DNA from: Branchiostoma floridae
Taxonomy: Eukaryota > Chordata > Leptocardii > Amphioxiformes > Branchiostomatidae
NCBI RefSeq assembly: GCF_000003815.2
Contig: NC_049980.1
Span: forward strand, 24,068,629 to 24,110,342
Reading direction: 5' to 3'
Length of the DNA stretch: 41,714 nt
Of this stretch, positions 1 to 11,859 are shown one piece after another. The notes beneath the pieces were generated by a model that ran no database searches, was not told the origin of the DNA, and worked only from the letters and a program-made list of their open reading frames with translations. Numbering within the stretch: the first letter of the stretch is position 1; every line of letters starts with the position of its first letter. The position numbers and the translations under genes were made by a program.

Positions 1-1023
1 TTACAAACAGCGTGCCCGTATTCTAACGACTCATATATGAGGTAGAGCCATGTACATAAGTGAGTTAGAAACCTCGTATGCACCGACAAAATGCTTCCTT
101 TGTGAGGCTCTTTCTTGACAGATTGGTAGGCACACGCGAACATTCTCCTGTCGCGTGCACACTTTTTAACCTTCTTTAATTTCGAAAATTTGATTTTCAG
201 CAACTTTGTCCCGAGTAGTTTCGCGCAGGGTGGGCCCATAATGATGTAAAAACACTACAGTCATCACCATGGTGACGTTGTTTAAGTTGTTGTGGTGTTT
301 TGGGTGAAGTTTGTGTGGTTAGGGACAGCTAGGCATACGCGTGATCCCTCCCACACGCGTGCTGCATTCAACGGGTTTCAAAGCCTCCAAATCTGACATG
401 CATGAAATTCTAAACATGAGAAACGAGCGTCCCGAACAAAAACGCGGAATTCCCTATTATTCAACTTGTAGGAACGAATGTAGCCTCTATTCTCTGATGT
501 TTCTCGTGTGTTTAGAAAACACGACGGTCCAAACGACTCATTTATGCAAAGTTTTCATTGTGGTTTTGTCGAAAAATATTTGTTCCCTTGACAAGATTGG
601 TAGTATACTATGATGGATGGTGTATACAAAACCTGGATACTGTTGACGAACTTCAATGACAATTATTGAACATAATATTGTCAACGGCCAAGATGATCTT
701 TCGTAAGTGACGACTTTTCATTTCAATATGTTCAGTCGACGGCGTGGGGTAAACCAATGTACAACTGTAGACATCACAAAGCAAGAAAAACTATCAATTT
801 GGAGCACCCATTTATCAGTCTCCTTTGAAGACATGAAATGTACAGACAACAGACATGATGTCGTTTTTGTCGTGAATTTAAATCTTCATTTGCATGTCGC
901 CATGGGACTTCAACAGGGTCAAGGACATATCCCGCTCACAGTATGCGTCACAACATGGGGACATAAAACACTGTAACCAAACTGGACAAGTTGGGAAGGA
1001 AATGGCACATGCATTGAGACCCA

Positions 1024-1043
1024 CATCATCATCATCATCATCC
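1024..1043 (+). repeat. (CAT)n microsatellite
   Basis: A run of about six CAT/ATC units followed by CCATGGG. It produces runs of His/Ser or Met in the chance ORFs that cover it, which is a reason not to believe those ORFs. Confidence 0.85.
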
Positions 1044-4000
1044 ATGGGCAGGGGTAACGCGGAATGTACCGGCCATCAGTCGGCATTTGATACCCTGCAT
1101 ACATTTGCACGCTGATCATGATCGCACTTGTATGTTTGCGTGCGTGATAACATGCTGATGATATCTCTCCCCCCTGACATCAGCAGAATCGCCATCTCCA
1201 TCACTCCTGTCGTGTACCTACTGAACACCTGTCGTGTCGACTGATGAATCGTTTGCGTGTCCGTGTTGTAACCTGCATCATCCCTGCCACGGCCATGTCC
1301 AACCTAGTCAGAGAGTGATGGATATGTGACTGCTGACCCCCCCTCCCCTTACTAAACAAGGACAAATATTCGACATCCGAAATTTCCATAGTTATCCCTT
1401 GGTGATCCGGTTTCTGTTGACGCCAGGGTATCAATTTGTTTACATGTCCTCCCATGTCTGTGTTTTCTTGTTTGCTTTCAAATCAGTACGCAAACAGAAA
1501 CAACAATAATTATCAGAAAAGATATCTGGCTCTGCAGAAATGTTGCCAGTTGCAGACACTACAACCAGCATAGTAGCAATATGACGTTTTTATGTAGCAC
1601 ATATGCAAGGTTTTATTGTTACATCTTTTGGAAACCCGAAAACAAGGATTACCATGTGGTGCACTGTTTGTTTTGAATTCAAGTCATTGAGTCATGGTGG
1701 CATTAAGGTCTATGAGACCACCTGCGCTTCTCTTTTAATACCATAAAGTTTCCTGCGTGTTATAAAGTCCTTGCTTTTTGGTACATAGTGACTTGCGTGA
1801 ACATCGCCAAGAAAATAAATCGGTTGACAGTGGTTCTGCCTCCCCCCAACCCTACACCCCTCCCTCTGTGCACGAAATTGTAAATGCTGAGAACTCTTCC
1901 AGTTGAATCCTCCCGGTGTACATGTCACCACTGTACATGTGTATGGATGTCATCTGTGATAGATGGCTGGCTATGCGCTAGCGGAAAAAATGTCCCACTC
2001 ACAATAAACCTCATGGGACGAAAATTGGTCGTCCATCACTTATTCCTGTCGCCCATGGAAGGTCTTGGGGACGCTTTTTTTCTTATGTTGCAAATTGTCT
2101 CACTGTTTTCCAGCGTTTCCAGCATTGTTTGTTTGTGCCTTTATTGAATCATGAATAACTCAAAATCTGCCTGCGGGCCGCTTTTTCATTATGGTCATGC
2201 GGGAGGGGGCTTGGGTCAAACAAGAAACAAAAACTTTCAGGTATAGATTACATGGTTGAACTCAAAATAACAAGTAAGCAGGAAATACTATAACTACAAA
2301 ATAGCAGAATATTGGCATTGAGAATGAGGATATTGAAAAGAAGGCAAAGCATTTTACGCCAATTGCTAATGTATGTACAAGTGCGGTCTACAGCTTGATT
2401 TTGGTTTGTACCGCCAAGAAAAGTCAATTGTTAATTTGCTGCCTTTACCGTGGTAAAAATGGAATATCATGTAGTATGTTGTACGCACAACTATAAATAC
2501 TTTGATGACATGTCATAAGGTGATAAGCAATGTATTTCGGAAGTGTAAACGATCATGAAGCTCTACGTTCAAATATGCTTGAAGCATACATAGCGTGATA
2601 GTTTCTCGACTGATCCGAAGTTTGTATAAAAGATAGGAGAAGTCGCCCTCATATTTGTCCAAATGAAAATCAGCAGAATTCATGACACCATTTCTTATTT
2701 GTGAGATATAACTTTCACAACCGCCAGTTGTGGCATCTAGCTATGCTGAAACGGAGTTCACCGGTTATAGATTGTCGATGCATGTGTATCATACACTTTC
2801 ATGTGGTTGTAGACGTAAAAACTGCGGGCCCCTCCCAAAATTTCTGTTTCTCTCCAACGGCCCACGCCAGGTGACAGCCTAAGGCGCTGGCATTTATAAT
2901 GAGTGGGCGTGGCGTAACGCCAGGTGATGCCTCCAAGGTATGCCGAGAAGGGGGCGGGGCAGTGGAAACCCTGTCGCGTGCCCAACAGCAATTATGAGAT
3001 TGTGTTCTGCCATTCTAACTACTTGCCTCCCTCCCTCCCGCCGATAGATATCTGTTTGCCTTGAATCACACAGTGTGTGCTGGCTAGTAGAGTATACACT
3101 AGTTAGATCGGATGGAGCACAACGTTAGACTTGACGCCATTACAAATAGTACGTCCTGGACGCTTCCTGTTTTGAACCTCAGAGTGCGGAACTTCCGGAA
3201 AACTTTACGGAAACGCAAGTGGTCGCCCTCGGGTCCAAACTATCTTCCCGAATAAAGTTTCCAAGCGTAATTCTGCTTTCACCGCGATAAGATGAATAAC
3301 TAACAGAATGTTGACTTTTTCTTCCTGATACTTCTTCGATTTACAGTATCGTTTCCTCTCGCGCAGACCGACGTAAGCACATACGCGACATAATAAGGAA
3401 GAAATCACGACATTTCGAACATTTTTCGGGAGGGGAGGAAACGGGAGTAATAAAGTAAAGGCAACAAACTGATAAGATTGGAAAAGTCACTGCGTCATGA
3501 GGCCAAAGTTCGCCCCGACAGCAAACAAGAACGTCCGAGGGAGAAGCGAGTCCAATCTAACTTTCGCAAACATCTTTTGTCGACCATGTCGGATACGTTT
3601 GCGTTGCCACGTCCGCTCGCCAGCTGTTCCTGTTTTTAAGTTTTGTTAAGATGGAAGAAGGATTGTGGGCAAACCTTGATCATACTTGCACGACTTCATA
3701 CAAACATCGTCGCTTAACGGTTACCCAAGTATTCAGTCGCTGTTGTGTAGCCCAGTAACGCTTTTGTCTTCAAGCTTCAGGGACAACAGTGGCCAACAGT
3801 TGGCTTCCTTAGAGATAAAGCTCCTTCCATAAGGCCATAAGGAACAGCTGTCATCTGATTGTTGTCAACATTCATATTTTTAGTCATCGAACAACTTCAA
3901 CTTCCTCATGTTACTAATGTTGCCATTAGAAACTGAGGAGTTGAAATATCTCTGAAATATTGGCGTATGGCTTCTGGCCCCTAGGTGAAATCCCAATGCT

Positions 4001-4454
4001 GTACCTCAATAATGATTACGTGTGTTTCCCATCTTTCACATGGAATATGTTTTTAAGACACCGAAAGTGCCATGAGAACGGAACGGGAACAAAGGCACAC
4101 CTGTGCCTCCGCACGTGGCAAAAGTATGGAGTACAGTAACGCGCGGTCTTTCTCAGAACCATTTTAGTCTTGAATGGCATAACTTTCTCTCTGTGTTCAG
4201 ATTAAGTTCCGTGTAGATGGAAAGAGAACAAAAGCTGGACACGAGGCTATTGTTGGGTACCAGCAAATCTTCTTACACTCCCCGGCCTCGTAATGACCGT
4301 TAACGACGAAAATCCACTTGCCATATGTTTGTGTGCGCCCGAAGAAAAGATTTAAGGGTCGTGTGAACTTTGGAGCAACAAAGGTGTACCTGGGGTGGTC
4401 GTGTGCCGGGCACGCGCTCGGACGGAAGTTTCTTTGATTCTCCTTACCTGTGCA

Positions 4455-5531
4455 CACCTGAGTTGGACAGATGGCGCCGACACACCTGGACACGCCTACC
4501 TGAGTAAAGACAAGGGGACTGGTAACGTGTGCAGGCGATGTTTTTCTATGTCCAGAACAAGCATATCTGGCGTGCTTGTTTGATCTCCCATCTCAGAGCC
4601 GTGTTCTTAAAATGGTTCGACCTCTTGACGCTGTAAATGATTTAAAGTTGGCGGCGGCGTCACCTTTGACTTATGAACAATCGTGCGCCCTCCCTCCCAC
4701 AATATACAAGAGGTTGTAAAGATCGCTAGGCAATATTTCTGATAAACTGAGGGCCGAGACTGTTTATTCAACAACGACGTCCTTAGATCTGGAAGACACC
4801 CTGCAAATGAAACATGTACACAGAACAAGGGCGAAGAGAATAAAGTTGTCAGTTTGTTGCCCGACTGCCATGAATATCACTTATTTACAAGAGTTGCAAA
4901 GGGCCGTTTTCCTTGACTGGTGCCATGTCACCTGTGGTAGGGAACAGGTATCTCACTTCAGCTCACCTGTTGACGTTGTGAGGACAAACACGGTCGCGTG
5001 GCAGATGGTGACCATATGGTGTTTATTAAGGTACGTGAGACAGGTGACAGAAGGGTGAGTCTGTCTACCTGTCTTTGTGTGGCCGCAAATGGAGGCATTG
5101 AGGGCTCTTGTCACACCTCCTATACTTATGAATCAAAGTAACCCGCTGATGTAACGTTTTATAAAAACATGGTTCCTCGTAACACAATTACCTGTCATCA
5201 ACAAGGGCGGTCTCTCAGGCTTAAGGGTTCTTCTCACCTGGTGTCTGTAAAGGTGCATAGCCATAGGTGTGTACGATAAGCAGGCCGTTACCAGCGTGAT
5301 CACGACTTACGACTGAATGGTGAAGGAATTTGGAGTTGAAAGAAACTCTCTAAAAGGACTATATTTGTTACCTGCCGACGGCACAGAAACCTCCAGCTGA
5401 AAACGTGTCACGGAGCTGGAGAAGCTGGATTAAGACAAGTTTTCTTCTCTCCGCCCTCACAATGGTGTGTTTTCTTGCCCTATCGGATCAAAAAGGGGAC
5501 ATAACGTGTAAACACCTTTGCGTGACAGGTG
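4455..5531. promoter_or_regulatory. Cluster of CACCTG/CAGGTG E-boxes
   Basis: Seven E2-type E-boxes were counted by eye: 4455, 4483, 4929, 4964, 5041, 5235 and 5526. Chance would give about 0.5 in this length. This hexamer is the known target of Snail/ZEB repressors and some bHLH activators. A GTCGCGTG octamer lies inside the group at 4993. A regulatory role is inference. The hexamer is also common elsewhere in the window, so part of the signal may be genome background. Confidence 0.35.
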
Positions 5532-5985
5532 TGATACAGACGCATCTTCCACCGGAACAAAACAGTTTTCAACTTCTTAAGTGGCGCAAGGCAAAGAGCT
5601 TTGCAAGTATCACATAGTAGCTTCTACCACACGCACAGTCACACGTACACAAGCAGCGTCAGCAGAAAGTATACATGCAAATCTGAAGTTATTAGAGTTA
5701 ACGTTATGTGGGGAAACAGATAGCATTTGAACTTTCAGAAGCAAGCTTAATAGTATTCAAAGTTATCAAGAAAAAAATATGCTGGCTCTTCTGGAGAAAC
5801 TTCTGGTCTACTGTTCATGTGTTTATCAATTAGCTTATTAATCAAACAAAAGTTTCAATTACATACAAGTATCAAAGTTCACCAGGAAATAAATCTGGCG
5901 TTATTTGATGACTGAAAAGGTAAGATATCATTGGCCGACAGGTAGCAACAAACTTTCGACAAATGATTTATGACAGCTAACTTGT

Positions 5986-6062
5986 CGAGCTATGTAGCTC
6001 AGCTCACTTGTAGCAGGTTGATCTCTTGGTGATTGGGAGATCCTCTTTCAATCCAGGGAAGG
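5986..6062 (+). repeat. Degenerate tRNA-derived SINE head
   Basis: The stretch reads like a worn tRNA gene. An A-box-like TAGCTCAGCTC starts at 5995, and a B-box-like TCTTTCAATCC starts at 6044, about 50 bases later, close to the spacing in tRNA genes. The T-arm does not pair properly, so this is not a working tRNA. A tRNA-derived SINE or a tRNA pseudogene is the likely origin. I could not place the 3' end of the element; no clear tail or target duplication is visible. Confidence 0.45.
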
Positions 6063-9000
6063 GTCGCAAGTAAATGGACACTACAAGGGTACGAACGAAC
6101 TTTTTGGAACCAGCATTTTCTTTTCAAAGTTCCAAAAATAAATCCATTCCCAGTCTTCAGAAATTGCTCTACATCTGATTATACTAATTTGCAGATAAGC
6201 CTATCCTTATCTACTTCATATCTTATATCTGAGACATGGGGGTGGAGGTGGGGGTGGGGGGTGCCTGGGTGGTCGTCTTGTCTGCGTTAGAAGGCAGTGT
6301 TAAGCAAACAGCGGCTTATAGGCAGGTGCTGCAGCAATAATCAGGACAGGTGAGTGACAGGTCCAGAAGAGCGCGACCTACAATTCTGTGAAGAATCAAC
6401 AAGCCGAGTGGTCACCCCCGGCCTCCGACTTATTGGCCCGTCTCGGCTGGGAGACGATTCTTTCTTAAGGGTGGATCTTCCAAATCCCTGGACTTTAAGG
6501 GTCTCATTCACGACACGATTGGCAAGTAAGTTGCCGTGTGTCCGCATGGCATCGAAATGAAAGATTTACGAGTTTTTAATCGCCAGGTCAAATAGGGTCG
6601 CGTGGACAGGTAGAACCATAAAGGCGCCTTAGAGACATTCTTATGACAGGCTTAGTGGAGCCTCCGTCAGCAGCCAGATTATTTGTCTTGAAATTACTCA
6701 GGCTATTCTTTCGTGTTCCGTTCTGCGTTCTTAACATGGCGTGGGTCGAAGGGCTTAGGAAAACACAAGACAAAGTATCCCTTTCACTCAAAGACATTCG
6801 GCCTGGCCATACCATCACACCTTACGGTCGTTACTTGGATAATAGACAGGATCTCGCGACTGAACCCTATCAACATGTCAGGTACATATATTGTCCTTAG
6901 GGTACAAAATAGCCTATGAAAATACCAAGACATTCTGTCTGATTCGTGCCTTGCCATGGACTAAATACGACAGAAAACAGACATTGTTAAGGTTTGTGCT
7001 AATGATTCTCCCACGCTACAAAGCACTGCGCCTTGTTGCCTACACAGGACGACGGGTTAATTTACGCAGGACACTGGACCGATTTTGTTTTACCTGACCT
7101 CGTGACCAACAGGGTCTACTGAGTCATAAAACACTATTGTCCGTGACTTCTAGTCATCGTACTTTTGTTCGGAACTTTTAGTCATCTTGAAGCACGTGGG
7201 CGACGGAATTCCAAACTTCGGGGCGTTCACGGACGATTTCGTGTGCGTGTTGCGAGGCGTTTTCTTGCAAGACAGGTAATCTGGTTCACGGGAGGGAAAT
7301 ACTCTACGCTTTTCCTACCGTGAAGCCGTTCCTTTAACAGCTGAACAAAGTGAGAAACACTCGCGGGCTGAATAGAGGAACGTTTACCTGCCAAATACCT
7401 GGCCATACAATTGCTCAAACATCTCACCTTAGGGGCAGTGTTTGTCTACAAAATCCTTCAAATCATCCAGGGTAATTGACGCAGGAGGTTGTGTCTTGCG
7501 TTGCTTGGTTTCGCCTATTTAGAATACAGGTGAATAGTGCGTGGGCATACCTGGTCGCGTGGCAGGTGTGGTAAATGAAAACCAATTCAGGGAAAAAATA
7601 ACAGCACTTTGAAGTGCTGTAGCTAGGTAAACATGTCGACTTAAGGTGTTATTTCTGCTAAGATATGTTAGAGATTCGCCTGGGTGCTTCTGATAGAGCT
7701 GGTGGAGAGGTCTTGGTGGAGGGAAGAATAGCTATATAGGATAGCCTATTGAAATCGACAGCGATAAGAAGAAAAACATCAAGGAATTTTTGATGACGAC
7801 GGTTTCCATGGCGGGAGGATCCATATTCACTACCGTGCCCCCGTTACGTCCATCATGTAACAACAGAATCGAAGTCACAGTCTTTCATGTCGCCGGAGAC
7901 GCATCGCCCCGAAAATTGAGTTTTTGCAAAGGAGCAGAGACGTTCAAAGTTCCGCTGACAGCTTTACGGCACGTTAGCCCGCGGCTACCCACCCGCTCTC
8001 AATGGGGAGGAGCGCGATGAATAGGAACGGCTGAATGGACGCGAACTTTGGTATTTACCGTGTCGTTCATCTACCTGCATTTGGACCCAGCTAATCTCTC
8101 CAAATTGCTATGCTGAACGTTAATAGCTTGTCTGCGGGTGTGTTTTTCATCTCATTTTGTATTCCAAGTAATCATGCGCCCAAGGCTTGGCGTTACTGTT
8201 TACACACACGGAGGATTAAAGAAATTGTCTACCCATTTTGTGACATCACCACATCTATTTCGATCCCCATGTTAGTCTACAACGATGAACAAAAGTTCAC
8301 ATCATCGTCTTTTCAGTCTTGGATACCATGTGCTTAGTTCCAACATCCAGCTTTTTCTTATAATACTCTAACATTGACAGAATGTCCTGGTAACATATCA
8401 TCGGAAGGAGTGACTTGGAGTGTCAAAGGTCACGTTCTTGTTGGAAAATGTGTAGAAAACTATGCAAGACTGTCAACCAATGACAACGTAGGATCTATTT
8501 TTAACGTGTAATGAACTTTGCTTATATCCATGCATTTTCTCTCAGGAGTAACATACAGCATGTGCAACAACTTTTTTCTGCAACAACTTTCGGTCAACCA
8601 AGGTTTAAGACTCGTATATGGATTGTACATACTCAGAGGACCGGTCAATCCCAAGTGTATCAAACTCAGCAAGATAGTACCTCCGAGATATTACATAGGG
8701 TATGGACAGTATAAACAACTCTGAATGCTGAAGAGTACTAAAGTTAGAGTGGTGCAAAGTTCGTCATCGTTTAACTGGTAAACGACGCTGACGCCCCAAT
8801 ACTTCCAAACTTCGCTCCGTCGCACAGCGTTCTTGATAAACGTATCGCTGGTGCGTTCATTTCGGCACCCCGGTAACATGAGCCAAAAATAGTGCAAAAT
8901 GAGATGAAAAGGTCGCGATGGCTGAAAATTTCATTATATTTTTGCTGATGACAATTACTGGGCGGCCGCACGCAAGCACCTTTACTTGTGGATCACGTTT

Positions 9001-11098
9001 CCACTCCCTAATTACACGACTTAATATCTGGGCCTGGTGTAATTATTTCGGCGCTCGGAGATCAGATCTATCATCCACAGGGATGAAAAGGGTTAAACAT
9101 GAGTAAACATGGAGAAGCTTAAGCTTATGGTATCCGAAAGGCCCAGTCGAACTTTTCTTTTTCTTAAACTAACTTTTTTAGGGTTTTTTTTTTAAATTTC
9201 TATGGTGATTCTCACAATTTGTACATATGAGTTCTACATAATTTTCTTGTTGTTGCAATATTTGATAAATGAATGAGGACATAATGGGTCCCCCGTTGGG
9301 AATTTTTGCAGTAAAAACCTTACCCACGGCCATATCATATTCTTTGCTGTAACATTTATGCCCCCTCACAAGATAGCTTCATCTAGATATCATACTCGTC
9401 ATGCATCATGATAGGAGGACAGAATGGAGTTTCTTTCCTTTTCACCCATTTTTTGGAGCTAGACTTTTGATAGATGTCCACAGGTTGGTTGTTGGATATA
9501 TCTGAAACCCAGACAAGCGACCGCTGATGACCCCAACAGCGTTAATATTCCATAGCCATGTGGGGATAGATGATATCATGGCGTATACCCGTTACTGGCA
9601 TGGATGCACGTTCATTTTGTACACACCTGAAATTAGCCCGTAATGGGTCATTGCGGCTTGCAGTGCGCTTCATTCATCTTGGGGGGGTCTGGTCTGTCTT
9701 GTCCTCTGATATTGAAGTATTTCACGTCGTCTCATCATCACCCACCTGTTTATCTAGGCAGGATTGACATCGAACTGGAAAAATTTCCAAAGGGATATTG
9801 ATTATGGTCACGGACTTTCTTCTCAACTCTCTTTTCGGCAGATATCATGATGTCAAGATAACTTTGCTTTCGTCTTATTCCTTCTTTGTTTTTTCTTGAC
9901 AGTCTGTCTTGAGGGCGGCATGTGTCTCCTCAAGTGACATTTCTTGCGAAAGTAACATGCATGCAAACTTGAGAAGTTGATACTTTTGGCAGACTAATAT
10001 CTACAAATCGAGTTTGTGTGTCGCCTAAAAGGTGTATATCGCCGATCTTAAATAAATCTATGGCGACATCGCAGCTTTCAATATTTTGTCAACAAAGTCG
10101 AAAATACGTGCTGGCCGACACGGTCGCTGGGTTCATGCGATGTTGTACTTTTCATATACATAATTCATGCCATTAAACCCCAGTTTATTCCATTACCATG
10201 GAAACGGATCAACGATCCTGGCAGCTGACGGGTTGGTTTACATGGATACACTATTGTTTTTCTCCCGTTCTTCAGTGGGGGTTTTAACTCTCCTCATAGC
10301 AAATAAACTGTGTTGAGCACGCATGGCTGATTTGGGCAGAATTTATGCATTTTTGCTGGAGGCGGTGATTAGCGCTCCAGCGCTCCCATTCTGAAGAGTA
10401 ATGCACTTTGACTGATTGCCTCGAAAAGCGGCAATAACTACCCACCGTCTGCCAACGGAGATTGGGAAAGAGGTGTGTCCTCGATGTGTTTTTGATAAAA
10501 AAATTCTAAACACCTTATTCTAGCCGTTGCGCTTACATGGCTTAGCCCTCGCGGATTTGGGGCGAGGACCGTCGGTTGAAGTTCCACGGGAAAAGCGTCT
10601 CTTATCTTTTCAGAATATGTCACGACTCGCGACACTAGTCTAAAAATCTCAGGGTATCGACATATGATATTCCTTCCATGCGTGCTTACGTTGTTGTCAC
10701 TGATGTATATTTCTATAATCAACGTTAGATATCGTTTGCATGTGTAGATACACATCAAGAGCTGTTTGAGTAAGCGTGAACTTTCAATCAGTACTAGTAC
10801 TAACCGTCATAGAAGATGTGACACGAATTGTTGTGTCAAAAAAAAAAAAGATTTGTTACTTTTGGAAAAGTCTGCATGTTGCGCACAACAAATTTGCGCC
10901 CTCTTATGAAAAATGGGGCTTTCTAGTCCAGTAAGCCCACATGACTGATTAGTCCCGCACACGAATACTTTATCTGCATAACAAAAGTTTCCTTTTGAGG
11001 CGCACGTGGGCTGCATAATTTGACGGGCCTCCTCACCCCCGGGCGATGCCGACGCGTGGCCAGAGCGTGCCGAGGACGCGTCCCTTTCCGGGGCCTAG
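6063..11098. other. Non-coding stretch, no gene recognised
   Basis: Nothing coding is supported. Small items seen: two GTCGCGTG octamers (6597, 7554), the second reading on into GCAGGTG; a near-perfect palindrome ACAGCACTT-TG-AAGTGCTGT at 7601-7620; the palindrome AAGCTTAAGCTT at 9115-9126; and an X-box-like ATTACCATGGAAAC at 10192-10205. The ORFs of 60 to 106 codons in both strands match no family I know. Confidence 0.55.
10192..10205. promoter_or_regulatory. X-box-like palindrome (RFX type)
   Basis: ATTACCATGGAAAC is close to the RFX dimer site GTTRCCATGGYAAC. It is followed by CGGA, as at the site at 33850. No GCGTCA precedes it, unlike the other three copies in this window. Binding is inferred from the motif alone. 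Confidence 0.35.
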
Positions 11099-11150
11099 GA
11101 GGGGGGAGGGGGGTCTGACGGCCAGGTGACCACCCCCCTCCCTCCGTCTT
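11099..11150. repeat. G-run/C-run inverted repeat, possible quadruplex
   Basis: A purine tract of two G6 runs split by one A lies at about 11102-11114. Around 11131-11147 a C-rich tract follows that is nearly its reverse complement. The G-rich strand could form a quadruplex or the two arms could fold back. The preceding 60 bases are CpG-rich with GACGCGTGG and GACGCGTCC. The assembly gap lies about 600 bases downstream. Confidence 0.5.
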
Positions 11151-11759
11151 CTATACACTCCAGACGGACGAGGTCACGGGGTCAAGGGGAGGGCGTGAGG
11201 GAGCAAGGACCAGACACATTTATTTTCCGCGGTACAAAAGCAAGGGGGCAGATGGGGCCGGGCGGGTTAGAAGAACAATAGCTAGCCATGCTGGGGCCAT
11301 TGTTTCCCATGTATGGGGCCAGACGGCCCCAGAAAATCGGCGAAAATGACAAAATTGGTCCTGGTTGAGAATTCAGAGCAAGTCGGCTGACGTGAGAACA
11401 GTAATACAGCAAACTGGTGATCCGTCTTAAAAAGGAAAATAAAAAGTATTCAAAGCAATGCAAATGTGACATACCAGCAAGGCAAGTGTACTGAAGACGA
11501 AAGGTATTCCACTGTCGTAAAATCGCACGGAACGTCACAGTCGTAAAACACCGTAGGGAACCATATGGTTGTTCCAGGACAGGTGCTAGTAAATTTTGTC
11601 GTAAACTTGTTCATAGAATGTTGAATGTCATGCGACTGGACAGGCAAGGTCAAAGCCCCCCTTGTGTCATTACATGCCGTGAAGTCCCAAAATAGAAGTT
11701 CATGTCATATTCAGGACGTGCCGCTGTGCATTGTGCAGAAAGCATTACTCAACAAGACT
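11151..11759. other. Non-coding stretch before the gap
   Basis: A GC-rich start with several GGGGCC/GGCCCC words (about 11250-11335) gives way to ordinary sequence. Overlapping minus-strand ORFs of 118 and 67 codons match nothing I recognise and are treated as chance. Confidence 0.5.
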
Positions 11760-11859
11760 NNNNNNNNNNNNNNNNNNNNNNNNNNNNNNNNNNNNNNNNN
11801 NNNNNNNNNNNNNNNNNNNNNNNNNNNNNNNNNNNNNNNNNNNNNNNNNNNNNNNNNNN
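11760..11859. other. Assembly gap (100 N)
   Basis: Exactly 100 N, the conventional placeholder for a gap of unknown size, so distances across it are not reliable. The right flank carries a G7 run and a C20 run within 200 bases, which may explain why assembly failed here. The predicted frame reading through the N is meaningless. Confidence 0.98.

Larger units (their letters stand above)
1..5985. other. Non-coding stretch, no gene recognised
   Basis: The open frames here are all under 100 codons, lie in both strands and show no recognisable domain, so I regard them as chance. The stretch holds a CAT microsatellite near 1025, a TCACCATGGTGA palindrome at 264-275 running into a GACG, octamer motifs ATTTGCAT near 887 and ATGCAAAT near 5675, and three GTCGCGTG octamers (150, 2973, 4993). 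A group of CACCTG E-boxes lies between 4455 and 5531. It could be intergenic DNA or a long intron; the sequence does not decide. Confidence 0.6.

Noticed and set aside
1-620. Possible tandem duplication, from AACGACTCAT and CTTGACA.GATTGGTAG seen twice
   Set aside because: Only short words match, the spacing between them differs by about 35 bases, and the sequence between does not align.
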